Of a stretch of 64,000 nt of DNA, positions 1 through 8,808 are shown piece after piece (position 1 is the first letter of the stretch; every line of letters begins with the position of its first letter). The position numbers were made by a program, and so were the translations under genes. Origin of the DNA: JAMQKA01 sp034521835 (GTDB taxonomy: Bacteria; Bacteroidota; Rhodothermia; Balneolales; Balneolaceae); NCBI GenBank assembly GCA_034521835.1, contig JAXHMA010000001.1:186001-250000 (forward strand). Reading direction: 5' to 3'. The notes below the pieces were generated by a model, which was not told the DNA's origin, did no database searches, and saw nothing but the letters and a program-made list of their open reading frames with translations.

Positions 1-447
1 TTTGAGAACGTGATCAGGACCAGCCAGCGATTATGCCTGGTTGCAGAATATGGGGAAGTTCTGATATCGGAATCGATCAGGCAAATGGGCAAATTTGATG
101 AAGATGATGGCATGGAGGGAGATTGCAGATTTGTAAACACCTCTGAGGAGAATTTTCTCAACAATCTCATTGAAACCGTAGAAAACAACATCTCTGACAA
201 TCAATTTAACGTTACCGAACTGAGTCGGGCAATAGGGATAAGTCGCCCGCAATTATATCGAAAGATTACCACCATTGCCGGTCGTCCGCCCAGCAAATTT
301 ATCCGGGATTTACGCATGCAGGAGGCGCTCAGATTAATTAAACAAAAGCAGTACAATGTTACCGAGGTGTCCCTGGAGGTGGGATATCAAAATCCGTCCT
401 ACTTTTCCAAGTGTTTCCTAAAATCCGCAGGCTTTTTACTTGCATAG
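1..447 (+). CDS. AraC-family transcriptional regulator, C-terminal part (cyclase-like segment + HTH)
   Basis: The frame is open from the window edge, so the 5' end is missing; the GTG at 10 is only the first in-frame start. The last ~95 residues form an AraC/XylS double HTH: 'NVTELSRAIGISRPQLYRK' is the first recognition unit and 'VTEVSLEVGYQNPSYFSKCF' the second. The first ~30 residues, with 'RLCLVAEYGEVLISESIRQ', align by eye with the end of a class III nucleotide-cyclase homology domain (usual form 'R...la.pGeilvSe.v'). A cyclase-like domain followed by an AraC HTH is known from Bacteroidota proteins that begin with DUF4242, so this is probably the tail of such a sensor-regulator (inference). 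It ends a few residues short of the usual AraC C-terminus. It lies upstream of the catabolic block, but an IS remnant separates them, so control of that block is only possible. Confidence 0.75.
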   Translation, partial: FENVIRTSQRLCLVAEYGEVLISESIRQMGKFDEDDGMEGDCRFVNTSEENFLNNLIETVENNISDNQFNVTELSRAIGISRPQLYRKITTIAGRPPSKFIRDLRMQEALRLIKQKQYNVTEVSLEVGYQNPSYFSKCFLKSAGFLLA

Positions 448-650
448 GATAATTATTTTACCGGAGGGTATGCGCATCTGATTTACTTTTAAGTGACCAA
501 TATCAGCAATCATTGAGCAGCAGATGTAGGCGAATGTTCGAATGTCATGGGAACCGAAGGCTCTTTTTACCCTGTTTTACCGGCTCGTATGCACACCTCG
601 CCCATAGACTATATTCCGCTTCCATACATTTGTGGCTCCGAGAGGGGGGG

Positions 651-1948
651 CTAGGCCAGCAGGGGGCTGTAATCCTTGTCGGTGTAGAGTTTGAGACAGC
701 CCGCCGGCCGGTCCTGAATCCACTTGGCGGGGACGCTGATGAAGCGGAAGATAAACTTCTTGAGCCGGAAAGTAGGCTGTAGCCAAGAAAGTTGTTGGGC
801 GTATCAGTTCGATCAGATATCGGTAAAAATTAGCAATGATCCCGGTCAGGATCATAAAGGCCGTATTATGAGACAGCAGCGAGCAGGGCAGTTTCGACCA
901 GCCAAAATCGTTGCCCATCACATCAAACAGGCGCTCACTGGCCCCGCGCCCGTTGTAGAAGGCCACGATCTTCTTCGGGGGCGGCCTCCTGCTCGTCGGT
1001 AAGGATCGCCCGCCAGGTGTAGGCTCCGCCGCTGAAGATGTCGGCCTGCCCGTCGGCCTCGTTTGATCCGGCTGAGGACCAACCGGTAGGCGCGGTCTCC
1101 GCCAAAGGGGTGCCACCCGGAAAGTTCGGCCACATCCATAGGCTGGCCGCTGATGGCGACGGATTTCCAGTCGTCTTCGGGCAGGGCCCCGACCTGCTGT
1201 TCCATGGCCGGGCTTCGTTTGGCCCGGATGCAGAACCGAGTTGCACTGGTTTTCGACTATCTTCACGACCTCTTTCTGGTAGGAGGCCGAATCCGCACGG
1301 AACCGCCCGATGGAAACCCGATGATCGCTTCAGGGTCTCGAAATACCCGCTTCAGGGTCTGCTGCTGGGCGTAGGTGGCCGGGCTGTTTGCCGCCCCGGC
1401 CTTCGATGTAGACCGGCTTGTTTCCGATGGAGGCGACGGCCGGCTGATAACCGTTGCATTTCTTATAGGTGCGGGCCGCATCCCATTTTTCGGTGGCGAT
1501 AACCTGGTTGTCATAGTCCAGGTCGTAGCAGTCCTGCTTGTTGCAGCTGACCGGTAACCTGTAGGGCTCCCACCAATAGCTCGTTGAGGGGAGTGTTGAT
1601 ATTGAACTGATGGGCTACCCCGCTGGCCGGGTTGATCTGCTCGGTGGTCTGTTGGCTGAGCTCCTTAATCCCCCGCAAGATGGTATCGGGGCTACTGGCT
1701 GACATGCCTTTGATTTGATCAAGCGGCCCGCTCAGGTGCTCGGCCAAGTCTTCGGCGCAGTCTCCGCCGCACAGGAAAATCCCCAGCTGATTGCCCACAA
1801 TATCGCTATAGGAGAATCCCCTCGTCTGGACCCGCTCGCCCAGCTGCCGGTCGATAAGATCGGCCAGCCCAGACTGATGAAAATGCTCATAACAAAAATT
1901 AAATCCGCCAAATGGTGTGATCTTGTCCGCTGATTTTGTAATATGCAT
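651..1948 (-). pseudogene. IS1380-family transposase, broken by several frameshifts
   Basis: Read on the minus strand, the frames join into one ~430-residue IS1380-type DDE transposase. The N-terminal piece (1948 to ~1511) holds 'FGGFNFCYEHFHQSGLADLI'. The middle piece continues out of frame with 'YDLDYDNQVIATEKWDAAR' and 'ASIGNKPVYIEGRGG'. The C-terminal piece has the family signature 'FYNGRGASERLFDVMGNDF' and 'LLSHNTAFMILTGIIANFY'. The last frame ends with 'KLYTDKDYSPLLA' and a stop at 651-653. At least three frame changes (near 1520, 1400-1270 and 1000) destroy the reading frame. Other genes here also carry indels, so some may be sequencing errors; as given, the element cannot encode an active transposase. 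I could not find a convincing pair of terminal inverted repeats or a target duplication, so the element's ends are not called. Confidence 0.85.
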
Positions 1949-1952
1949 GCAT

Positions 1953-1987
1953 CATTTATTTAGTGAGTGGTTTCACCTAAATAAATG
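1953..1987. repeat. Palindrome upstream of the IS1380 transposase
   Basis: Two 11-base arms (1953-1963 'catttatttag' and 1977-1987) are exact reverse complements. The inner bases tga/tca extend the pairing with one bulge. It starts 5 bases upstream of the transposase ATG on the minus strand, so it may be part of its leader or operator. There is no T-run, so it is not a typical terminator. Confidence 0.55.
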
Positions 1988-1997
1988 AAAACTTACT

Positions 1998-2051
1998 GAG
2001 CCAAAAAAGCCTGAATACAACCTGTTCAGCAACTTTTTTGGCTCTTTTTTT
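1998..2051 (+). terminator. Rho-independent terminator-like hairpin
   Basis: Arms 1998-2009 (gagccaaaaaag) and 2033-2044 are perfect complements. The loop contains a further short stem (ctgaa/ttcag), and the right arm is followed by a run of seven T on the plus strand. There is no plus-strand gene immediately upstream apart from IS debris. It may be the original terminator of a gene truncated by the element. Confidence 0.55.
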
Positions 2052-2322
2052 ATATTGCCTGCGGATTTAAGGTGTTTCCATGAGACGTACGGAATTTCGC
2101 CCTCCAAGATAGAGTCCTGATTGTATCTAATACCCGTATCCACATTGTCGCCTTCCCTGTTTTTGAATCAATTTTGTTGATATTTGAATGAAATGTGGTA
2201 GATAAGACTGCCTGCCGCGTTTACCTTTTTATTAGCTCATTGATACAAGTTACGGCCGCTAAAAAAAGAATGGCCAGGTGAGTAGTATTCTATTTCATTA
2301 ATCCCTCCAAACAGATAAAACC

Positions 2323-3693
2323 ATGAGTGCGATTGAAGCTTTACAGGGTCAGATAAAGGGGAACGTGGTGATGCCTGATGATGAGAATTACGATGAGGCC
2401 CGCACGATTTTTAACGCCATGATCGATAAATATCCCCGGGCCATCATCAAGTGTACCAGCACGGATGACGTGATCAAAGCCGTAAACTATGCAAGTGATA
2501 ATGATATAGACATTGCCATCCGCAGCGGCGGTCATAACGGGCCCGGTCTGGCCCTGGTAGATGATGGACTGGTCATCGACCTTTCCGAGATGAAAGACAT
2601 CGAAGTTGATCCCGAGACAAAAACGGTTCGTGTTGAGGGTGGTTGCACCTGGGGAGATGTAGACCAGGCAACACATGAATTTAGCTTGGCGACACCCAGC
2701 GGTATTATCTCCACAACCGGGGTGGGCGGGCTGACGCTCGGGGGCGGCCACGGATACCTGACACGAAAATACGGTCTGACTATCGATAACCTGATCGGGG
2801 CAGATGTGGTACTGGCAGACGGTCGGAAGCTGCATGCCAGCGAGCAAGAGCATCCCGACCTGTTCTGGGCGCTGCGGGGCGGCGGTGGCAATTTTGGAGT
2901 CGTCACAGCATTTGAATATCAGCTTCATCCCGTGGATAACGTGGTGGCCGGCCCCTTGTTCTGGCCGATCGAGGAGCTGGAATCGACCATGCGCTGGTAC
3001 CGGGACTGGCTGCCCCAACAACCCGAAGAAGTATATGCCTTCTACCTGGTGGCCGAGGTCCCCGCAGGCGACCCGTTCCCCGAACGGATCCACGGCGAAA
3101 ACGTGTGTGGACTGCTTTGGTGTTACACGGGGCCGGAAAGTGATATCAAGGATATCCTACACCCGGCGCGCGATGTAGCCGAGCCGATATTCGAATTTGT
3201 TGGCTCGATGCCCTATCCGGACTTGCAAAGTATGTTTGACGGGCTTTACGGGCCGGGCGACCAGTGGTATTGGAAGGGAGATTTTGTGAAGGAACTCACG
3301 GATGAAGCCATAGCTCAACACAAGCGGTTTGCCGACGTACCGACTATGCAATCAACCATGCATCTTTACCCGGTTAACGGGGCCGTGCACAAGGTGGGAG
3401 AAGACGAAACAGCTTGGGCCTACCGTGATGCCAACTGGTCAATGGTCATAGCCGGGGTGGATCCGGACCCGTCGAATAATGAAAAAATTTCTACCTGGGC
3501 CAGGCAGTACTGGGAGGCGCTGCATCCGCATTCCTCTGGTGGAGCTTACGTCAACTTCATGATGGAGGAGGGGGAAGAAAGAGTGAAAGCCACGTATCGC
3601 GGCAACTACGAGCAGCTGCAACAGGTGAAAGCTAAATACGACCCGGATAATTTCTTCCGTGTCAATCAAAACATAAAGCCACTAGGTAGCTGA
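2323..3693 (+). CDS. FAD-binding oxidoreductase, berberine-bridge-enzyme (BBE) type
   Basis: An intact 456-residue protein of the FAD_binding_4 + BBE family, which oxidises carbohydrates, aromatic alcohols or alkaloid-like substrates with O2 or another acceptor. The N-terminal PCMH fold shows 'IRSGGHNGPGLALVDDG', whose His is the expected 8-alpha-histidyl FAD attachment site. Next come 'TTGVGGLTLGGGHGYLTRK' and 'RGGGGNFGVVTAFEY'. The usual second (cysteinyl) FAD attachment residue is not seen before 'GVGG', so flavin is probably bound by the His only. The C-terminal BBE motif 'NFFRVNQNIKP' is present. There is no signal peptide, so it is cytoplasmic. Length is normal for the family. The start ATG at 2323 has only a weak upstream purine stretch. 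It opens the accessory block with the tannase-like esterase and PQQ dehydrogenase, suggesting a role in oxidising a plant-derived or aromatic compound (inference); the substrate cannot be read from sequence. Confidence 0.88.
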   Translation: MSAIEALQGQIKGNVVMPDDENYDEARTIFNAMIDKYPRAIIKCTSTDDVIKAVNYASDNDIDIAIRSGGHNGPGLALVDDGLVIDLSEMKDIEVDPETKTVRVEGGCTWGDVDQATHEFSLATPSGIISTTGVGGLTLGGGHGYLTRKYGLTIDNLIGADVVLADGRKLHASEQEHPDLFWALRGGGGNFGVVTAFEYQLHPVDNVVAGPLFWPIEELESTMRWYRDWLPQQPEEVYAFYLVAEVPAGDPFPERIHGENVCGLLWCYTGPESDIKDILHPARDVAEPIFEFVGSMPYPDLQSMFDGLYGPGDQWYWKGDFVKELTDEAIAQHKRFADVPTMQSTMHLYPVNGAVHKVGEDETAWAYRDANWSMVIAGVDPDPSNNEKISTWARQYWEALHPHSSGGAYVNFMMEEGEERVKATYRGNYEQLQQVKAKYDPDNFFRVNQNIKPLGS

Positions 3694-3938
3694 GCTGCTT
3701 TACATCCTACTTAATGCTGGTTGCGGACCAATCTTTGATCCGAACTTGGCACTTGGACCCTGAGGAACTGGGCGTTTATGTCCGGATAATGTGAAGATAG
3801 CAAGTTTGCTACTCATAAATCCCAAGCTGAGAATAAAAAGCTCATTCCCTGAGCAAGAGGGGTAGCGGTCGGAGATGCCGTTATCCTATTAGCCAAATGA
3901 AGCGTAGTCATTAATAAACATTAAAAATGGAGATAATG

Positions 3939-4418
3939 ATGAAAAATCCAAGCACCATAGCATCAGTAGTAATAATAATAATTGGTTTTAGTAATGTAGC
4001 TATAGCACAAGCACCACAAAACGAGGAGCAAAAAATTCGACAGGTGATTGACCGTGCCACCCATGCTTTTGGGCAGGGAGATTTTGAGGAGTGGAGCTCA
4101 CACTGGATGCATACCGATGGAGTTTTATTCACTTATGCCGGGAGTGAGGAATTTAACCATTTCAAAGGATGGGAGGAGTTAGGCAAAACGATGCAGGAAA
4201 CAATGAGCTCCCTGGCAGAAACACGAAAAACTGATCCTATGGTAGAGAGGAATAATTTCCATTATGAAATCACGAATGAAATGGCATGGGTCTATTTCAA
4301 CCAGCATGATAACCTGGGAGAGACTACGCTTGATAAATTTGAGACTCGTGTACTAAAAAAGGTAGATGGGACCTGGAAAATAATGCATGTAAGTGTAATT
4401 GAAGTTTCTCCCTATTGA
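3939..4418 (+). CDS. Secreted SnoaL-like / DUF4440-type NTF2-fold protein
   Basis: About 159 residues. A signal peptide ('IASVVIIIIGFSNVAIAQA') is followed by a small alpha+beta cone domain of the NTF2/SnoaL superfamily. Typical features are the N-terminal helix 'IRQVIDRATHAFGQGDFEEW', 'FKGWEELGKTMQE' and the final strands 'FETRVLKKVDGTWKIMHVS'. Such proteins act as small-molecule-binding enzymes (isomerases, cyclases, hydrolases) or as orphan ligand binders; no catalytic assignment is possible. Three in-frame ATGs exist (3927, 3936, 3939). I prefer 3939 because GGAG at 3929-3932 sits at normal spacing; 3936 is also possible. It lies between the flavin oxidase and the tannase-like gene, so it may belong to the same pathway. 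Confidence 0.75.
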   Translation: MKNPSTIASVVIIIIGFSNVAIAQAPQNEEQKIRQVIDRATHAFGQGDFEEWSSHWMHTDGVLFTYAGSEEFNHFKGWEELGKTMQETMSSLAETRKTDPMVERNNFHYEITNEMAWVYFNQHDNLGETTLDKFETRVLKKVDGTWKIMHVSVIEVSPY

Positions 4419-4607
4419 GCCTCCTGATGACATGTTAGTATCCATGTCACCGAGACACGTGTTTAAGCCTGGGCTTAATTACCAGCTCGTTTACTATTGC
4501 ATTTATTTCTTCGTCGCGTATAACGGTTTTATGATGTTTCACTGATACTTTAAAGACATAGTTCTCAACAAAAACAGCCGAAAAATGGGTGAGTAATTAA
4601 AAAAGAT

Positions 4608-4636
4608 CCCGAAGAGGGTGCTGTTCCCTCTTCGGG
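4608..4636 (+). promoter_or_regulatory. Strong hairpin in the tannase leader
   Basis: Arms 4608-4618 (cccgaagaggg) and 4626-4636 are perfect complements around a 7-base loop. No T-run follows. It lies 31 bases upstream of the esterase ATG, and the ribosome site GGGGGA (4655-4660) is outside the stem. It may be an mRNA-stabilising or attenuation structure, or a terminator lacking its T-tract. Confidence 0.4.
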
Positions 4637-4667
4637 GAAAGCATTGTAAAATACGGGGGATCATACT

Positions 4668-6220
4668 ATGAAAAAACACATCTATTCCTCTACATTTCTT
4701 GTATCATTGTTTGCCCTGTTCCTGGTCATACCCGTCGGCCAAAGTGCGTTCGGACAAGACTGCACGAGTCTGGCAGACCTGCGCATTGAGGACACCAACC
4801 TACTCTCGGCCACGGTGGTCCCAGCCTCTGGCGACCTGCCGGAATACTGCCGCGTGCTGGGCTACGTTTGCCCCGCCATTAACTTCGAGATCCGTCTGCC
4901 CACCGCCGACTGGAACGGCAAGTTTTTTATGGCTGGTTGTGGAGGGTACTGTGGCAAGCTTGAAAGTAACAGTTCGCGCGTCAATGCCATGAATATCGGG
5001 CTAAAGCGGAACTACGCGGTTTCCACCACCGATGCCGGACACTGGGGGGAAACAGTGTTTGATGGGCGATGGGGATTACACAATAGAATAGCTGAAATCG
5101 ACTATGGTTATCGAGCCGTTCACGAGACAGCCCGAGTCACAAAAACCATTATAGCGTCCTATTATGAGAGCTCTGCTGAATACTCCTACTTTATGGCCTG
5201 CTCAAACGGCGGGCGTCAGGGCAACATGGAGGCGTGGAGATACCCGGAAGACTTTGATGGCATCATCAGTGGCTGTCCAGCCCTGAATCTCACTGGGCTA
5301 TCAGTTTTTTCCACTTGGCTTGCGACCAAGAACCGAGGCCCGAATGGTAAAGATCTAATCACTCCTGTTGAGATCGAACTCCTCAGAAAAGCAGTTTATG
5401 AGGCTTGTGATGGTATTGACGGAATTGAGGACGGCCTGATCAGTGATCCGGGACGTTGTACGTTTAATCCCGGAAGCCTGGCCTGTGAGCATCTTGATCA
5501 AACGGATTGCCTTTCCCCGGAACAGGTAGAAGTGCTGCGAGCTTTTTATCAGGGACCTGAAAATTCATCCGGGCAGCGGCTATACCCGGGAGGTGTGCCA
5601 TTTGGCTCTGAGCCCTATTGGGAATTCTGGATTACTGGTAATACAGAACAGATAAATGATGGTATTGCCACAGCTATAAGCACAAATGGGTTGCGCTATC
5701 TTTTCTTTGATGAGGATCCTGGTCCAACATATTCTATCGAAGATTTTGATTTCGACCGAGACCCGCCCCGCCTTGAGTATATGGCAAACATCTACAACGC
5801 GGACAATCCCAACCTTGAGGCTTTCAGAAAACATGGAGGAAAGATTTTGATGTGGCATGGTTGGGCAGATGCAACCGTTCCTCCTTTTGGAACCATCGCC
5901 TACTATAATACAGTGCTAAAAGAGGTTGGAAACCAGAAAGCTTTGAATGATTTTCTCCGATTGTACATGATCCCCGGTATGGATCCTGCGGTATTCTGGA
6001 TGGACCAGGCATCATGGACGACGGCTTTGATCCGCTGACGGCGCTAGAAAAATGGGTGGAGCAGGGAGAAGCTCCGGCCAGCCTGCTTACGACAAAAACC
6101 GATTCTACAGGTACGGTCCTGTGGACCCGACCGGTCTGCCCGTATCCGCAGCGTGCTGTCTATGATGGAGAAGGCGACCCCAGCGACGCCTCAAGTTTTG
6201 AGTGCATCAATCCCGATTGA
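4668..6220 (+). CDS. Tannase/feruloyl-esterase family hydrolase, frameshifted near the catalytic His
   Basis: A signal peptide ('MKKHIYSSTFLVSLFALFL'...) precedes a ~515-residue Tannase-family serine esterase that would cleave gallate, ferulate or similar aromatic esters in the periplasm or outside the cell. The nucleophile elbow is 'MACSNGGRQG' (CS-x-GG). The acid-residue region is 'WHGWADATVPPFGT', and cysteine pairs typical of the family are present. Around 5985-6030 the frame changes: 'LRLYMIPGM' should run into the family's 'H-C-x-G-G-x-G' block, but a damaged stretch intervenes. The protein then resumes in another frame as 'DDGFDPLTALEKWVEQGEAP' to the stop at 6220. The catalytic-His segment is therefore broken as given. 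The start at 4668 has the ribosome site GGGGGA 7 bases upstream. GC content falls from ~62% in the first few hundred bases to ~45-50% later, suggesting a mosaic. Its last ~45 codons are duplicated at 8582-8740. Confidence 0.82.
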
Positions 6221-6282
6221 CGAGTAAACCACAAATGGGCAGAAAACAGATAAACTATCAATCTAAATGGAGGTGCCCGAAG

Positions 6283-8578
6283 ATGTTGATTTTAAAAAAT
6301 GTTTTAGCTGGAAAACCCAGAGTTGATAAATGTATTACACTGTTAATTTTGTGTTTTTTACTGATATCGCAATTTGTATTCGCTCAGGCAGAATCTGCCT
6401 CTGAAACATCCGAGATGAAACGCGCTCCGGTGCAAGACAGGGAGCCGTACCTTGTCCCGCGCCTCGACGGGCCGATTGAGCTAGACGGGCGCAGCAACGA
6501 GCCGGCCTGGGAAGCCATCGAGCCCTTGCCGCTCGTCATGCAGATCCCGACCTTCCGCGGCACCCCGACCGAGCGGACCGAGATCCGCATCGCCTATGAC
6601 GACACGCATATCTACGTCGCCGCCCGCTGCTACGACGATCCCGACGGCGTTCGGGGCACGTCCTTCAAACGGGGCCTATTCACTTCCCGACCGGATAACC
6701 TCGCGCTCATTCTCGACACGTTCGATGACAACGAAAACGCCGTGGCCTTCTTCACTTTTCCCACGGGCGCGCGCACCGACTTTACCGTATTTAACGACGC
6801 GGAGGGAGAATTCCCGTTCAACGTGGACTGGAACACGTTTTGGGCCGTGGAGGTCGCTCGCAATGGGCAGGGCTGGTTCGTCGAGATGCGTATCCCCTTT
6901 TCCAGCCTGCGCTTCCAGGACGAGGACGGGCGCGTAGAAATGGGAGTCCACCTGCAGCGGTATATCGCGCGCAAACACGAGGTCGTCGGGTTTCCGGCCC
7001 TCGAGCGCAAGTATGGCCGTTGGAGCTGGGCCAAGCCGTCGCTGGCCCGGACGATCGTCTTAGAGGGAATCCAGAGCCCCCGGCCGCTCTACGTGGCGCC
7101 CTACGCCATCGGCGGGCTCGGCCAGTACGCCGAACTGAACGGTTCCGAGACGGCCTATGAAACCGTGGGGAACGGTTCTCCGACGCGGGGCTTGACGTGA
7201 AGGTCGGCTTGGCGCGCAACCTCACGCTCGACCTGACGGCAAACCCGGACTTTGCCCAGGTAGAGGCCGACGACCAGCAGGTCAACCTCACCCGCTTCTC
7301 GCTTTTCTTTCCCGAGAAGCGCAAATTTTTCCAGGAGCGCGCCAGCACGTTCGCCTTCCGGTTCGAGGGGCAGGACCGGCTTTTCTACAGCCGCCGCATC
7401 GGCCTCCATGACGGCGAAGAGGTGGGCATTCTTCGGCGGGGCGCGCCTCGTCGGCGCCTCGGCGGGTGGGACCTGGACTGCTCGACATGCAGACCGCCCC
7501 GGGCGCCGGGCTACCCGCCGAAAACCTGGGTGTATTGCGGGTGCGGCGGCGGGTGATGAATCCGTACTCGTATGTTGGCGCCATGACAACAAGCCGTCTC
7601 GGGCGCGACGGCAGCTACAACGTAGCCTACGGCCTTGACGGCACCCTTCGGCTTTTCGGCGACGACTACCTCGCGTTCGCTTGGGCGCAGACCTTCGATG
7701 ACGACCAGGAGACAGGGTCAATTTTCGACGCCGCGCAATTCCGGGCTCATTGGGAGCGGCGCACGCAGGTGGGCCTCGGCTACGATCTGAGCCTGACCCA
7801 GGCGGGCGCGGCCTACACGCCGGGCCTTGGCTTTCAGCTGCGCCGCGACTACACGCGCTTGGGTGACCGGCTCTTCTACGGCTGGATGCCGGGCGAAGGC
7901 TCGCGCCTCTTCCAGCATGAGGTTTCGCTCTACGGCCGCGTATTTCTGCGCAACGCAGGCGGCACTGTCGAGTCGGCCGCCGTCGGGCCGGGCTGGAGCG
8001 GACAGACGCGGATTGGGGCGGACTTTGACGTGCGCCTGCTTCGCCGCACCGAACGGCTGCAGGAGGCCTTTGCACTAGCTGAGGGCGTATCGGTGCCCGC
8101 GGGCGACTACGCGTTCTATCAGGTAGAAGGTACCTATGGTACGACGTCCAGCCGCCGCTGGAGCGCGACGGCAGAGACCGTGGCAGGTTCGTTTTACGAC
8201 GGCCGGCGCTTCGCCTTGGGCGTTGTACCTGCATGGAGCCTCTCGCGTTACCTGGATCTGAGCGGGGCTTATCGGTTCGAGCGCGTCGCCTTCCCCGAGC
8301 GTGATCGGCGCTTCAATGTCCACGTCGCTCGTCTGCGCGTGGAGGCTTCGCTCAACACCGAGCTCTCGGGAGCGGCCTTCATCCAGTACAACAGCGCCGG
8401 CGACGCCGTGATTGCAAACGTGCGTCTACGCTACAACCCGCGCGAGGGCAACGACCTCTATCTCGTCTACAACCATGGGCTCAACACCGACCGGCACCGC
8501 CGCATGCCGACTCTCCCCATAACCGGCCGCCAGACGGTGCTTGTCAAGTACACCCATACACTGAATTTCGGAATCTGA
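6283..8578 (+). CDS. DUF5916 outer-membrane protein with N-terminal CBM9-like domain, GC-rich copy, frameshifted
   Basis: Homologous along its length to the intact gene at 11275-13491. Order: signal peptide; CBM9-like domain ('PIELDGRSNEPAWEAIEPL', 'DTFDDNENAVAFFTFPTG'); then the DUF5916 signature 'DFAQVEADDQQVNLTRFS' and 'FFPEKRKFFQER'; then a long barrel-like region ending 'VKYTHTLNFGI'. The frame breaks near 7150-7195 and again near 7430-7465. The start at 6283 is fixed by GGAGG at 6269-6273. Members are thought to sit in the outer membrane; the biochemical role is unknown. The signal-peptide part is AT-rich (about 28% GC at 6301-6360) while the rest is about 67% GC (6481-6540 and 7921-7980). 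This is unlike its neighbour homologue (about 48% at 12541-12600) and points to horizontal origin or recombination. It follows the tannase by 62 bases. Confidence 0.8.
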
Positions 8579-8581
8579 GTC

Positions 8582-8740
8582 AGAGGTGAAGCCATACAAG
8601 ATCTCACGGTTACGACAAAGACCGATTCGACGGGCACGATCCAGTGGACGCGCCCGGTCTGCCCCTATCCACAACACGCTGTTTATAATGGAGAAGGCGA
8701 TGTTAACGATGCCTCAAACTTCGAGTGCATCGATCCCTGA
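8582..8740 (+). pseudogene. 3' remnant of a second tannase-family gene
   Basis: The open stretch just after the DUF5916 stop encodes 'TTKTDSTGTIQWTRPVCPYP' followed by a tail ending 'NFECIDP' and TGA at 8738-8740. This is almost the same as the C-terminus of the esterase at 4668-6220 ('TTKTDSTGTVLWTRPVCPYP', ending 'SFECINPD'). Only the last ~50 codons remain; there is no start codon or upstream esterase sequence, because the GC-rich DUF5916 gene occupies that place. It is the scar of a duplicated tannase whose 5' part was deleted or replaced. Confidence 0.85.
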
Positions 8741-8808
8741 GTGATCGGCTTATCGCTCGTTGGGAAACAGGTATATGGTATAAACGAATTAAAAATCGGA
8801 GAGTCCCA

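Noticed and set aside
2021..2040. Possible IS1380 terminal inverted repeat (cctgttcagcaac...)
   Set aside because: No matching inverted copy was found near the other end of the transposase (450-650), and it is better explained as the loop and arm of the terminator hairpin.
2341..3093. 250-codon minus-strand open frame over the BBE oxidase
   Set aside because: Antisense shadow of an intact, clearly recognisable flavin oxidase; no ribosome site or known motif.
7155..8234. 359-codon minus-strand open frame over the GC-rich DUF5916 gene
   Set aside because: Arg/Pro/Ala-rich translation typical of the antisense of GC-rich coding DNA; the plus strand carries the conserved DUF5916 sequence.
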